NCBI RefSeq assembly: GCF_017873185.1
Contig: NZ_JAGGJX010000003.1
Location: 124,001-188,000 of the forward strand
Direction: 5' to 3'
Length of the DNA: 64,000 nt
Origin: Metaclostridioides mangenotii
GTDB taxonomy: Bacteria; Bacillota; Clostridia; Peptostreptococcales; Peptostreptococcaceae
The position numbers and the translations under genes were made by a program. Shown here in pieces: positions 18,195 to 27,238 of this stretch. The first letter of the stretch is position 1. Every line of letters starts with the position of its first letter. Under the pieces are notes generated by a model, which saw nothing but the letters and a program-made list of their open reading frames with translations, had not been told where the DNA came from and did no database searches.

Positions 18195-19028
18195 TTACTT
18201 ATTATTTTTAATTAGCTTATGTGTAAAGAAATAAAACATAAATAAACTTATAACCAAAGCTGCAACTACAATTGTTTTTCCACTTCTAGACTGAAAATAA
18301 GTTGATACTTCTGGAATTCTATAACAGATTGATATTAATGCACTAGTGTATATAACAGATAAAGAGGGTTTAAATAGTTCATTTCCTCGTTTTAAGCAAT
18401 ACCAAGATGCCACAATAAGTAATACTATAATAAATGCTATTCCAAATAGACCATCAATTGTAATAGAAAGTATATTTGGTAAAAGTGAATTTGAAAGAAG
18501 TAGTAAAAATACACCTAAAAATGGGACTATATATAATTTAACCTTGTTAAAAGTTTTACCTTCATTTTTATCTTCTTCATAGATAGATTGTTTCACATTA
18601 TTTAAAATAAACATTACAAATACCGATGTTATTAAAAAACCAACGAATATTTTACCGATGTCAAAGCTTTTATCAGGAGAAACTAAACTTGTAAAAACCG
18701 TCATTAGAAAATAAAAACCAAATACAATCATTACATATTTGAATCTTGATAATAATGAAGAAGGAGTTATTTCCTTCATCATTGCATCTGCTACTTCTTT
18801 AGGATTTTTACTGAAATAATCAGATGCTGATATACCATCTCTTTGGGCATCTGTCATATCATCAAGTATAACTAATAGTATATCTTCAATTTGATCGTCA
18901 TCATAAAGAAGCCCACCTTTTAAACGCATATATATTAACAAATCATCATAGTACTCTTCATTTTCACTATTTAACTCTTTTCTTAGCTGATTATTTTTTT
19001 CTATTTTATACGTAGTTTTATTTTTCAC
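18195..19028 (-). CDS. Membrane protein partner of a PadR regulator (DUF1129/DUF1048-like N-terminus)
   Basis: About 277 residues. A soluble acidic N-terminal helical domain of about 95 residues (KNPKEVADAMMKEITPSSLL) is followed by six or so membrane helices. The role is unknown; such proteins commonly sit behind PadR regulators in Firmicutes. The ATG at 19037 follows AAAAGGAG without any spacer, whereas the GTG at 19028 has nine bases, so GTG is preferred. It begins inside the padR-like gene (overlap about 10 bases), so the two are translated together. The exact domain family is uncertain. Confidence 0.7.
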   Translation of the reverse strand: MKNKTTYKIEKNNQLRKELNSENEEYYDDLLIYMRLKGGLLYDDDQIEDILLVILDDMTDAQRDGISASDYFSKNPKEVADAMMKEITPSSLLSRFKYVMIVFGFYFLMTVFTSLVSPDKSFDIGKIFVGFLITSVFVMFILNNVKQSIYEEDKNEGKTFNKVKLYIVPFLGVFLLLLSNSLLPNILSITIDGLFGIAFIIVLLIVASWYCLKRGNELFKPSLSVIYTSALISICYRIPEVSTYFQSRSGKTIVVAALVISLFMFYFFTHKLIKNNK

Positions 19029-19368
19029 TATTTTCATCTCCTTTTAATAGATTATTTACACAGTTATCAAGTATCTGCCATTGTTGTGTAAAAATATCGC
19101 ATTCGATTTCGCCGAGTTCTGTAAGTTTATAGTATTTTCTCTTTGGTCCGTCCGGGGAAGGTTTTGACTCTCCTATGATTAATTTTTTATTTTGGAGTTT
19201 TAAAAGCAAAGGATATATAGTTCCTTCTGATACAGCTGAAAATCCAAATTGCTGTAATTTTTCATTCATTTCATACCCATAAACGAAATCTCTTTTTATA
19301 ATGACTAAAATACAGCCCTCAAGAATGCCTTTAAGCATTTGAGATGATATTTTATAATCGCTTTCCAA
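19018..19368 (-). CDS. PadR-family transcriptional regulator
   Basis: 116 residues with the PadR winged helix: SSQMLKGILEGCILVII, YGYEMNEKLQQFGF, EGTIYPLLLKLQNKKLI and GPKRKYYKLTELG are all family hallmarks. A C-terminal helix provides the dimer. The frame opens at ATG 19386, but AAGGAGG lies just inside it and fits the TTG at 19368, giving a normal MESDYKISSQMLKG start. It most likely represses its own operon through the palindrome just upstream. Confidence 0.88.
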   Translation of the reverse strand: MESDYKISSQMLKGILEGCILVIIKRDFVYGYEMNEKLQQFGFSAVSEGTIYPLLLKLQNKKLIIGESKPSPDGPKRKYYKLTELGEIECDIFTQQWQILDNCVNNLLKGDENSEK

Positions 19369-19392
19369 GTCGCTTACCTCCTTCATGATACA

Positions 19393-19413
19393 CTATGTTG
19401 TTTAACAAAGTAG
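19393..19413 (-). promoter_or_regulatory. Candidate PadR operator
   Basis: 21-base near-palindrome CTATGTTGTTTAACAAAGTAG (form CTAnnTTGTTnAACAAnnTAG), 25 bases upstream of the padR-like start. Position and symmetry fit autorepression. Confidence 0.5.
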
Positions 19414-19496
19414 CTAGATTAATTTTAATTATACATACTTAGCACTATCTTGTAAAGCAAAATAGCTTTTGTTGGTTGTAATAAGAGTGCCTTTAA

Positions 19497-19796
19497 AGAA
19501 TCCCGACAACGATAGAAGAACTACTAAATAAAAACTTTGATAAAAAAATTGTATTTGGAGGAATAAATAATTCGGCTGGCACAAGTGTAATACAAGGTAT
19601 ATGGTATAAATATGGAGAAACAAAGGTACACAGATTTATAGATAGTAGTATAATTAAAGAGATGCCAATACAAACTTTTGATTCTATAAAAAAAGTAGAA
19701 AATAAATTCAATTTTACATATCCTAATGATGATTGGTTTGCTCATTTAGATTATAATGAATTTATTGATAAATATAATAAAATTACAAGGGTGTAG
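19497..19796 (+). pseudogene. Start-less reading frame, unidentified
   Basis: 99 sense codons from a stop at 19494 to the TAG at 19794-19796, with no ATG, GTG or TTG near the beginning and no ribosome-binding site. It reads TTIEELLNKNFDKKIVFGGI and later FNFTYPNDDWFAHLDYNEF, which looks like real protein. Probably the C-terminal remainder of a gene that lost its front end. It ends 11 bases before the lipoprotein gene. No family recognised. Nothing else is seen in 19414-19496. Confidence 0.45.
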
Positions 19797-19807
19797 GAGG
19801 AATAAGA

Positions 19808-20809
19808 ATGAAAAAGTTATCAACGTTATTATTAAGTATTGTATTAAGCACAGGTGTACTAGCTGGATGCTCTAATAGTGACAATAATAAAAGCGCTAAA
19901 GAGCAACCAAAGCCAGAAACAAAAACTGTAGCAATTGCATCCCCAGATGGTCTACCTACGATGTCTATAGCTAAGCTTATAAAAGAGAAACCAGAAATAA
20001 AAGAAAACTATAAAGTTGATTACAGTATAAAAGCAACTCCAGACGAATTGTCTACCACAGTTATGAAAGGAGAAGCAGACATTGCCATAGTACCTTCAAA
20101 CATGGCTGCAATAGCATATAACAAGACTAAGGACTATTCTATAGCCGGAACTACAGGCTTTGGATCTTTATATTTGGTGTCTACAGAGGACATAAACGGT
20201 TATGATGATTTAAAAGGAATGACTATCTTAAATATTGGTAAAGGTATGACTCCAGATATAACTACACAGACAATTTTAAAAGATAGAAATTTAGATGTAA
20301 AAAGCGATGTTACCTTAGATTATGTAAATGCAGTTAGTGAATTGGTCCCTATGGTTATTTCAGGTAAAGCAAACATAGCTGTTGTTCCAGAACCAGCGCT
20401 TAGCGCTTTGATGACTAAAAAGGAAGATGTAAAAATATTTAAAAATTTAAATGATGAATACAAAGAATTGAATGATTCAAAGTACGGGTTCCCTCAGGCT
20501 ACAGTAATAGTAAAGACTAGCTTTTTAAAGGATAATAAAGAATTTGTAGAATCGTTTTTAACACAAGTAAATGACAGTGTAGAGTGGGCAAACTCAAATA
20601 AAAGTGAACTTGCAAGTTATTGTGCAGAGATAGGAGTTTCTACAGAAAAACCTATGATAGAAAAATCAATAGAGAGAGCTAACTTAAAATATGTACCTAT
20701 TAGCGATACAAAAAAAGAGTACACTACTTATTATAACTACTTATTTGAGAGTAATCCGAAATCATTAGGAGGAAGTGTACCAGATGAAGGCATCTTCATG
20801 GAAAAATAG
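19808..20809 (+). CDS. ABC transporter substrate-binding lipoprotein (NitT/TauT/SsuA-like)
   Basis: 333 residues. Signal peptide with lipobox LAGC, so the cysteine at about residue 21 is lipid-anchored on the outer face. The mature protein has the two-lobed NMT1/SsuA-like fold, with repeated patterns ADIAIVPSNMAAIAYNK and ANIAVVPEPALSALM. It delivers a small organic solute to the permease encoded next. Relatives carry sulfonates, nitrate, taurine or thiamine precursors, and the ligand cannot be read here. TAGGAGGA precedes the ATG. Confidence 0.88.
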   Translation: MKKLSTLLLSIVLSTGVLAGCSNSDNNKSAKEQPKPETKTVAIASPDGLPTMSIAKLIKEKPEIKENYKVDYSIKATPDELSTTVMKGEADIAIVPSNMAAIAYNKTKDYSIAGTTGFGSLYLVSTEDINGYDDLKGMTILNIGKGMTPDITTQTILKDRNLDVKSDVTLDYVNAVSELVPMVISGKANIAVVPEPALSALMTKKEDVKIFKNLNDEYKELNDSKYGFPQATVIVKTSFLKDNKEFVESFLTQVNDSVEWANSNKSELASYCAEIGVSTEKPMIEKSIERANLKYVPISDTKKEYTTYYNYLFESNPKSLGGSVPDEGIFMEK

Positions 20810-21539
20810 ATCTCAAGTATTTATCGCAACTATTTTGCTTATTGCAATTTGGGAGATCGCAGCAAAGATAATTGACAATAGCATTTATCTGCCAACTGTT
20901 GAGACTGTCGTATCCAACTTAGGGGTAATTGTAAGACAAGAGGATTTCTTTCTAAATATTTATTATTCTATGTATAGAACAGTAGTTAGTTTCTTTATAG
21001 CTCTGATTTTAGCTTTGATAACGGGTGTTTTATCTTCATTTAACTCACTTATAAAAAATATGTTAAAACCTATAAACGCTTTGGCAACATCTATACCTAC
21101 TATGATATTAGTGGTGCTATCTCTTATTTGGTTTGATAAAAATAATGCTCCATACATAGTTGGAATTTTTATCGTATTTCCACTTTTGTACGATGCAGTA
21201 ATTAGCTCGATAGGTGGAGTTGATAAGAATATAGTAGAGATGGCTAAAGTATATAAGGTAAACAAACTAGAGATAATAAGAAAAATTTATTTTCCTGCAA
21301 TTAAATTTCAGATTTTAGGCATGTTTATATCATCTTTCTCATTGGCATTTAAAGTAGTTATCGCGGGAGAAGTGCATGGGCAGCCAGAGTATGGTATAGG
21401 TACAGTTATTCAGTATGAAAAAATGAATTTTAATACAGAAGCTATATTTGCTTGGATTGTAATAATTGCTTTAATTTCATTTGCATTAGAAAGGATACAA
21501 ACTTTTAGTAGAAAATCATTGTTTAGGTGGATGGCGTAG
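20784..21539 (+). CDS. ABC transporter permease (SsuC/TauC-like)
   Basis: About 251 residues, five to six membrane helices, with the EAA loop in VDKNIVEMAKVYKVNKLE. It forms the channel for the solute caught by the preceding lipoprotein. The ORF overlaps the lipoprotein gene by 26 bases. AGGAGG at 20767-20772 is two bases from a GTG (20775) and 11 from an ATG (20784); the ATG is preferred. Confidence 0.88.
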   Translation: MKASSWKNRSQVFIATILLIAIWEIAAKIIDNSIYLPTVETVVSNLGVIVRQEDFFLNIYYSMYRTVVSFFIALILALITGVLSSFNSLIKNMLKPINALATSIPTMILVVLSLIWFDKNNAPYIVGIFIVFPLLYDAVISSIGGVDKNIVEMAKVYKVNKLEIIRKIYFPAIKFQILGMFISSFSLAFKVVIAGEVHGQPEYGIGTVIQYEKMNFNTEAIFAWIVIIALISFALERIQTFSRKSLFRWMA

Positions 21540-22226
21540 ATGGATATTGTTATAAAAAATTTAAATAAAAGTTATGGTGAAAAGACAATATTTAAAAACT
21601 TTGAAATAACTTTTAAAGAAAATGAAGTAAATACATTAGTAGGTAAATCTGGTTGTGGAAAAACTACACTTCTTAAAATTATTTCAGGGATGGAGAATAA
21701 AGATGGCGGAGAAATTGAAGGTGCTGATTTAGGCTCTATAAGTTATATATTTCAAGAAGATAGGTTAATCGATTGGCTTACTGTAGAAGAAAATATAGAA
21801 TTTGTATTAAAAAACGATTACAATAAACAAGATGTTAAAAAAATTTGTGAGAAGTACCTAAAAATGGTTGGGATAGAGGAGTATAGAAATTTTTATCCTC
21901 AAAAACTAAGTGGAGGTCTGAGACAAAGAGTTAATATAGCTAGAGCACTTTCAAAGCCTTCTAAACTTATAATTATGGATGAACCGTTTAAATCTATAGA
22001 TATTATTAATAAAATGGATATAATGAGCTCTTTTAAAAGCATAATATCTAGAGAAAAGAGAACTGTGCTATTTGTTACACATGATATTGAAGAGTCAGTA
22101 TACTTTGATGGATTTATCTATGTTCTAGGGGAAAGCCCTGTCACAATTAAAAAGTATTACATAAATATCGAGGATAATCTAGATATAAGAGAAGAGATAA
22201 AGGAAGATATAATAAAAACTATATAG
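21540..22226 (+). CDS. ABC transporter ATPase (SsuB/TauB-like)
   Basis: 228 residues. Walker A VGKSGCGKTTLL, Q-loop YIFQEDRLIDWLTV (the RLLPW-like element of the NitT/TauT class), signature LSGGLRQRVNIARAL and Walker B LIIMDEPFKSID. Energises the importer made by the two genes before it. ATG starts on the base after the permease stop, so translation is coupled. A terminator follows at 22263. Confidence 0.9.
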   Translation: MDIVIKNLNKSYGEKTIFKNFEITFKENEVNTLVGKSGCGKTTLLKIISGMENKDGGEIEGADLGSISYIFQEDRLIDWLTVEENIEFVLKNDYNKQDVKKICEKYLKMVGIEEYRNFYPQKLSGGLRQRVNIARALSKPSKLIIMDEPFKSIDIINKMDIMSSFKSIISREKRTVLFVTHDIEESVYFDGFIYVLGESPVTIKKYYINIEDNLDIREEIKEDIIKTI

Positions 22227-22262
22227 ATTTGTAAAGGTTTAAAACAATTTAGACAGATTAAG

Positions 22263-22318
22263 AAGATCCAATAGAACATATGAAATACTTTATGTTGTAC
22301 TGGTTCTTTTTATTTTTT
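22263..22318 (+). terminator. Terminator after the SsuABC-like operon
   Basis: AGATCCAATAGAACATA pairs with TATGTTGTACTGGTTCT (three mismatches), then TTTTATTTTTT. A second smaller stem (AGTATTGCTA/TTAGCAATGTATACT, about 22400-22442) lies before the next promoter. Confidence 0.75.
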
Positions 22319-22531
22319 AGTATCAAACTTTCTACTTAGATCTATTTTAAAAATGGCATAATTTTTGAACTGGCAACTTAGAATCAGTATTTGGCACCTT
22401 ACAGTATTGCTAGTTGTAATAAATAAATTAGCAATGTATACTCAATTTATTATATAAATACTTTTAATTATAAAATGCTAGTCAGAAGCAATACAGATAA
22501 AATCTGAACGATTATTATACGCGGAGGATCT

Positions 22532-22969
22532 ATGAAAATTATAGTTGAACATACTTCTTGTGAAGAGAATAAAATCATATTACAATGTGCTCATTTAGAT
22601 GATGAAATGATTGATATATTAGCATTTCTAAAAGACAGGACTACAAAGTTAGTAGCACATAGAGATGGTGAAGTTTTTATGTTAATGCCAGATGAAATTT
22701 TCTATGCAGAAACTCTAGATGGTAAGACTATACTTTATACTGAAGATGATATTTTCGATTCACAGGATTCACTAGCTCATTTAGAAAATAAGTATACAGA
22801 TATGGGATATATACGAATTGGGAAATCACAGCTAGTTAACTTGAAATATATTAAAAAATTAAGAAGTATGTCTAATAGGCGGATAGAAGTAACTCTTAAA
22901 ACAGATGAAAAATTAATCGTCTCGAGACACTACGTACAAGAATTTAAAAGTAAATTAGGAATCGTATAA
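22532..22969 (+). CDS. LytTR-domain transcriptional regulator
   Basis: 145 residues with a short N-terminal region and a C-terminal LytTR DNA-binding domain (about 50-145), shown by GEVFMLMPDEIFYAETLDG, YIRIGKSQLVNLKYIK and IVSRHYVQEFKSKLG. No receiver domain, so not phospho-regulated in the usual way. Such stand-alone LytTR proteins paired with a DUF3021 membrane protein often control a neighbouring ABC exporter, exactly the order found here. CGGAGGATC precedes the ATG. Confidence 0.88.
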   Translation: MKIIVEHTSCEENKIILQCAHLDDEMIDILAFLKDRTTKLVAHRDGEVFMLMPDEIFYAETLDGKTILYTEDDIFDSQDSLAHLENKYTDMGYIRIGKSQLVNLKYIKKLRSMSNRRIEVTLKTDEKLIVSRHYVQEFKSKLGIV

Positions 22970-22994
22970 TACAAAGTAATAAGGAGGATTTTAA

Positions 22995-23450
22995 ATGGAA
23001 GGTAAAAAAGCTTTTGATTTTATTCAGAGGTATTATCTATTTATTTATGAAGCAAAGACAACTTCGGGAGTTTATTTTTTGGCATTTTCAGTCTTGTATT
23101 TGTTTTTAGGTCTAGCAGTTCCAGAAAAAATAACTATAGATTTATTTACAGCTATACAAATGATGATTGCATGTTTCTTAATAGGTTTTAGCCAACATAT
23201 AATTATTCCCTATGAGAAAGTCACAGTTAAACGAGCCTTTATATGGATGGTATTTTCGATTATTGTTACATTTGGATTTTCTTTAGGCTTTGCTTGGTTT
23301 GTAGGTTTCCCTAAGTGGTGTGCGGTTGTATTTTATACATTTATGATATGGGGATTTGCAATGATGTGGCTTGCTGTTAAATGGCATTCAGAAAAAGAAA
23401 ATAAAAAATTAAACGAAAATCTTAAAGCTTATCAGAAAAGATTACTGTAA
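22995..23450 (+). CDS. DUF3021-family membrane protein
   Basis: 151 residues with four membrane helices, and YEKVTVKRAFIWMVFSII and a basic C-terminal coiled tail (EKENKKLNENLKAYQKRLL). DUF3021 proteins follow LytTR regulators and probably hold or modulate them at the membrane. AAGGAGGAT precedes the ATG, 25 bases from the regulator stop. Family assignment rests on size, topology and context. Confidence 0.75.
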   Translation: MEGKKAFDFIQRYYLFIYEAKTTSGVYFLAFSVLYLFLGLAVPEKITIDLFTAIQMMIACFLIGFSQHIIIPYEKVTVKRAFIWMVFSIIVTFGFSLGFAWFVGFPKWCAVVFYTFMIWGFAMMWLAVKWHSEKENKKLNENLKAYQKRLL

Positions 23451-23490
23451 TATATAAATAAAAAATATAATAATTTGAGGGGGAAATCAT

Positions 23491-24381
23491 ATGGATGTAT
23501 TAGTAGTCGACAATATAACTGTTGATTATGGAGGAGGAAAAGGAGTTTTTGATTTATCATTTTCTGTAGGGGAAGGAGAAGTTTTAGGATTTTTAGGACC
23601 AAATGGTGCAGGAAAGACTACTACTATCAGACAACTTATGGGATTTGCTCATCCAGATAAAGGAAGTTGTAAGATACTTGGTCTCGATTGTAAAACTAAG
23701 TCAGCTGAAATTCAAAATAGTGTTGGCTACCTTCCAGGTGAAATTGCTTTTATGGATGATATGACTGGAATGCAGTTTATAAAATTTATCGCCGAGATGA
23801 AGGGGATTAAGGATCTAAGTCGTGCTGATGAACTAATTTCATACTTTGAATTGAATACGAATGGTAAAATCAAAAAGATGTCTAAAGGGATGAAACAGAA
23901 GATAGGCATTGTATGTGCATTTATGCAAAATCCTAAGATTTTGATTTTAGATGAACCAACAAGTGGTTTAGATCCCCTGATGCAAAATAAATTTGTGGAA
24001 CTTATAAGAACTGAAAAAGAAAGAGGAGCTACAATACTGATGTCTTCGCATATGTTTGAAGAGATTGAAAGAACTTGCGATAAAGCTGTAATAATAAAGT
24101 CAGGTATACTCGTAGCTAATGAAGATATGAATACCCTTAAAGAAACTAAGAGAAAAGGATTTGTGGTTACTATTGATACTGATGATATGGCAGAAAAATT
24201 TGCAAATGAGGTAACTGGAGTTGAATCTATTAAGGACAATAAAGTTACAGTCGGAATACAAGGCGATATAATGCCATTTATAAATATTCTTGCAAAATAT
24301 CAAGTTACAAATCTAGAACCAGTTACTCAAAACTTGGAGAATCTTTTTATGCACTATTATGGAGGTGGATATAATGATTAG
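23491..24381 (+). CDS. ABC transporter ATPase, DrrA/CcmA-like
   Basis: 296 residues. Walker A GPNGAGKTTT near 50, Q-loop region GYLPGEIAF, signature MSKGMKQKIGIVCAF, Walker B ILILDEPTSGLDP and switch His in MSSHMFEEI, then a C-terminal domain of about 80 residues. This class drives export of drugs or peptides with a separate permease, encoded next with an eight-base overlap. Likely controlled by the LytTR/DUF3021 pair upstream. Confidence 0.9.
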   Translation: MDVLVVDNITVDYGGGKGVFDLSFSVGEGEVLGFLGPNGAGKTTTIRQLMGFAHPDKGSCKILGLDCKTKSAEIQNSVGYLPGEIAFMDDMTGMQFIKFIAEMKGIKDLSRADELISYFELNTNGKIKKMSKGMKQKIGIVCAFMQNPKILILDEPTSGLDPLMQNKFVELIRTEKERGATILMSSHMFEEIERTCDKAVIIKSGILVANEDMNTLKETKRKGFVVTIDTDDMAEKFANEVTGVESIKDNKVTVGIQGDIMPFINILAKYQVTNLEPVTQNLENLFMHYYGGGYND

Positions 24382-25177
24382 TATACCTTTATTTAAAAAA
24401 GAACTGAAATCTATATGGAAGATATTTATTATATTTTTAGCAGTACTTACAATGTATACGACTATTATAATGTCAATGTTTGACCCCGATCTTGGCAACC
24501 TTTTAGCTGATTTTGAAAAAGCTATGCCTGGAATTATGGCTGCTGTTGGTATGAAAGGTGCTGGGTCCACAAGTTTAGTTGGTTATACAGCATCGTATTT
24601 ATTTGGATTTATAATGATTATTTTTCCGATGATATTTTCTATTATACTATCTAACAAGTTAGTAGCAAAGTATGTAGACAATGGTTCGATGGCTTACCTT
24701 CTTGCCACTCCAAATACTAGAGGTAAAATAGTTGTTACTCAAGCTGTATTCTCAATATTTTGTATGGCATTGCTTATAACATTTGTGACTATTATAGGAA
24801 TTGCATTTAGTGAATCAAGTTTCTCAGGTGACTTAGATATAGAAAAATATGTACTTCTAAATGTCGGTGCATTTGCACTTCAAGTGGCGATAGGTGGATT
24901 TGGATTTTTGGTATCTTGTTTGAGCAATGAAACGAGAATATCTTACTCTATAAGTATAGGTGTTCCTATAGCCGCTTATATTATTCAGATGATAGCAAAT
25001 CAAGGCGATAAATTTGAAAATCTTAAGTATGCGACATTCTTTACACTGTTTTCGCCAGATAAGATCGTTGCGGGTGATGAAAGTGCTCTTTGGATGGTAG
25101 GAAGCTTGCTTGTGGCAGGGCTTCTAATGTATATTGTTGGATGCTTAAGCTTTAAAAAACGTAATTTACCAATTTAA
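24374..25177 (+). CDS. ABC exporter permease (ABC-2 type)
   Basis: 267 residues with six membrane helices and a first loop of about 60 residues. It resembles the ABC-2 permeases that work with DrrA-like ATPases. GGAGGTG at 24361 lies seven bases from ATG 24374, which overlaps the ATPase stop; the in-frame ATG at 24359 lies ahead of that site and is unlikely. Substrate unknown. Confidence 0.87.
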   Translation: MISIPLFKKELKSIWKIFIIFLAVLTMYTTIIMSMFDPDLGNLLADFEKAMPGIMAAVGMKGAGSTSLVGYTASYLFGFIMIIFPMIFSIILSNKLVAKYVDNGSMAYLLATPNTRGKIVVTQAVFSIFCMALLITFVTIIGIAFSESSFSGDLDIEKYVLLNVGAFALQVAIGGFGFLVSCLSNETRISYSISIGVPIAAYIIQMIANQGDKFENLKYATFFTLFSPDKIVAGDESALWMVGSLLVAGLLMYIVGCLSFKKRNLPI

Positions 25178-25192
25178 TTGGATTTAGATATA

Positions 25193-25240
25193 ATCTAGCA
25201 AGGTGTTATTAGATTTAATAATACTTTGCTAGATTTTTTA
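25193..25240 (+). terminator. Terminator after the LytTR/ABC cassette
   Basis: TCTAGCAAGGTGTTATTA pairs with TAATAATACTTTGCTAGA, followed by a T run. Confidence 0.85.
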
Positions 25241-25416
25241 TTATAATTATGACAAATAATCTTATTAATCGCATTACTAGATATATCTTAAAACTTGTTT
25301 ATTTTAAAGCTAATAATGTATACTATAAGTTACTGGATATAAGTCAATTATTTTAAAAAAGTTAAAATGATTTGGAATATTAGAGTAGAAGTTTTATTAT
25401 ATAGGAGTGATAATAG

Positions 25417-26082
25417 ATGAATTTAGAGAATTGTATACTTTTTAAAGGTATAAACTCTGAGGATATCAATAGGACATTAGAATCTTCAGATTCCAAGTAT
25501 TTTACATATAAAAAGGACTCATGTATATTTGAAAGGGACGATGTACCTAAATATATGTACGTGCTTACAAGTGGAGCTGTACAAATAGAAAAAGTGGACT
25601 TAAATGGAAAGAGAATAATAATGAATGTATTCAGAGAAGAGGGGACGATATTTGGTGAAGTATACTTGTATTTAAATCAACACTCTTATGATTATTCCTG
25701 TATAACCATAGAGGACTCTGAAGTATTAGCAATACCAAAATCATTTTTTGATGTAGATAACGGAGATAATGAAGTTCAGAGAAAGATAACTTACAATATG
25801 CTAGAAATACTTTCGGAAAAAGCCTATCATTTAAATCAAAAGGTGTTGATACTTGGAAGTTTTTCGTTGCGTCAGAAGTTATCAAATTTTTTGATTCAAA
25901 AATCAAGAGATTCTGGTACAGTTCATTTAGAGTTCAATAGAGAAGAGCTAGCGGATTATATTGGAACGACTAGACCATCGCTTTCTAGGGAATTTGCAAA
26001 TATGGAAAATGATGGCCTTATAAAGGTGAAAAAAGAGGAGATAATTATAATAGATATGGAGCGTTTGTCGGAAATATCTTAG
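25417..26082 (+). CDS. Crp/Fnr-family regulator (possible HcpR-like)
   Basis: 221 residues: a cyclic-nucleotide-type beta-barrel (1-115), a long dimer helix, and a Crp-type helix-turn-helix FNREELADYIGTTRPSLSREF at about 170-190. There is no four-cysteine cluster as in Fnr. The gene lies 1.2 kb before hcp, whose promoter has a perfect palindrome at -41.5, where Crp/Fnr activators bind. HcpR-type regulators of nitrosative stress belong to this family, so control of hcp is a fair inference, not shown. Monocistronic. Confidence 0.85.
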   Translation: MNLENCILFKGINSEDINRTLESSDSKYFTYKKDSCIFERDDVPKYMYVLTSGAVQIEKVDLNGKRIIMNVFREEGTIFGEVYLYLNQHSYDYSCITIEDSEVLAIPKSFFDVDNGDNEVQRKITYNMLEILSEKAYHLNQKVLILGSFSLRQKLSNFLIQKSRDSGTVHLEFNREELADYIGTTRPSLSREFANMENDGLIKVKKEEIIIIDMERLSEIS

Positions 26083-26127
26083 AGTTATTACATAAAAAAA
26101 TAAGTTTTAAACATAGATATAAATGAA

Positions 26128-26174
26128 TTGGAGGACAGCGATATTACTAGTCGATGTTCTCCAATTTTTATTTT
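26128..26174. terminator. Terminator between convergent genes
   Basis: ATTGGAGGACAGCG pairs with CGATGTTCTCCAAT (two mismatches), then TTTTTATTTTT on +. The minus side has no T run. Confidence 0.75.
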
Positions 26175-26190
26175 TAAATATTTATATTTT

Positions 26191-26964
26191 CTACAGTCCT
26201 TGCTGTTTTAACCATATTTTCATCATTAATTTTTGTGGCAAAAATTTAGCCACAATATGAGAAAGTTTTGTATACCAACCATAAATAGAAATATCTTTTC
26301 TTTTTTTAGAGTCATCAATTGCCTTTTCTGCCACCTTATCAGGTGTTACCATAAAGGGAAAATTATTAGTTGCTTTTTTTGCACCAATTATGGCTCTATC
26401 AAATAAATTTGTATCCATCCATCCGGGGCATACTGTAGTTACATAAATTCCTTGATCCTTAAGTTCTATATTTAAAGCTCTAGAATAATTCCGAATAAAG
26501 GCTTTTGTTGAGCTATATAAATTTTGATATGGAAGTGGTTGAAAAGATGCTTGAGATGCAATATTTAAAATACGAGCGCCTTTTTCCATATATGGAATAC
26601 TTATAAGCCCCATAGAAACGGTCCCACTAACATTAAGATCGATCATGTTGATTGAATCTTTAAGATTCAAATCATTATAGGAACAGAATTTTGCGAAGCC
26701 AGCATTATTTATTAGATATAAAATTTTAGGGTTATTACATTCTAGATTATACGAAAAATCTATAATCTCTTTATTGTTTGATAGATCTACAGAAAAGGTT
26801 TGAACCTTTGTACCACAATCTTTTTTTAAGAGGTCTAATTTTTCTTGTTTTCTTGCAATTGCCCATATCTCATCAACACCCTTATCTTTTACGAGTATTT
26901 TAACAAATTCCTTTCCCAAACCGCTACTTGCACCTGTAATTATTGCTATATTTTTCCTTATCAT
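26191..26964 (-). CDS. Short-chain dehydrogenase/reductase
   Basis: 257 residues. TGASSGLG near the N-terminus binds the cofactor, INNAG follows, and the active site has Ser in NIASQAS and YSSTKAF with the Tyr-xxx-Lys pair. The C-terminal part (KLSHIVAKFLPQKLMMKIW) is hydrophobic and basic, as in SDRs annotated as YqjQ/DltE-like. Substrate unknown. The open frame starts at 27000, but AGGAGA is placed for the ATG at 26964 (MIRKNIAII). Confidence 0.87.
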   Translation of the reverse strand: MIRKNIAIITGASSGLGKEFVKILVKDKGVDEIWAIARKQEKLDLLKKDCGTKVQTFSVDLSNNKEIIDFSYNLECNNPKILYLINNAGFAKFCSYNDLNLKDSINMIDLNVSGTVSMGLISIPYMEKGARILNIASQASFQPLPYQNLYSSTKAFIRNYSRALNIELKDQGIYVTTVCPGWMDTNLFDRAIIGAKKATNNFPFMVTPDKVAEKAIDDSKKRKDISIYGWYTKLSHIVAKFLPQKLMMKIWLKQQGL

Positions 26965-27157
26965 AAATTTATCTCCTATAAAGTCTATATTTTTAAACAT
27001 TCAAACTTAAATTTGAAAGTAGAGTGTGCTTAACAAGTTTTTGGCTCAGAACATTTCTTCTTATATATGTTCTGATATTTAAACGTATTATATTCATATA
27101 ATGGACTTCAAAGCCAATGGTAATAAAAATTTTAAAAAATAAAAATTATATGTATTT

Positions 27158-27206
27158 GTAACATATGTTACAGAACTATCTATTGATTATCTTTATACTT
27201 GTAATT
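27158..27206 (+). promoter_or_regulatory. hcp promoter with Crp/Fnr-type palindrome
   Basis: TGTAACATATGTTACA (27157-27172) is a perfect 16-base palindrome. A -10 box TATACT lies at 27194-27199, putting the start near 27206 and the palindrome centre at about -41.5. There is no good -35 box, as expected for an activator-dependent class II promoter. Confidence 0.6.
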
Positions 27207-27238
27207 ACAGAAAGCGAAAAAATTAGGAGGTTTTTAAT

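Noticed and set aside
23727-24239. 170-codon minus-strand frame within the DrrA-like ATPase gene
   Set aside because: It lies fully opposite a well-supported gene and has no signal of its own.
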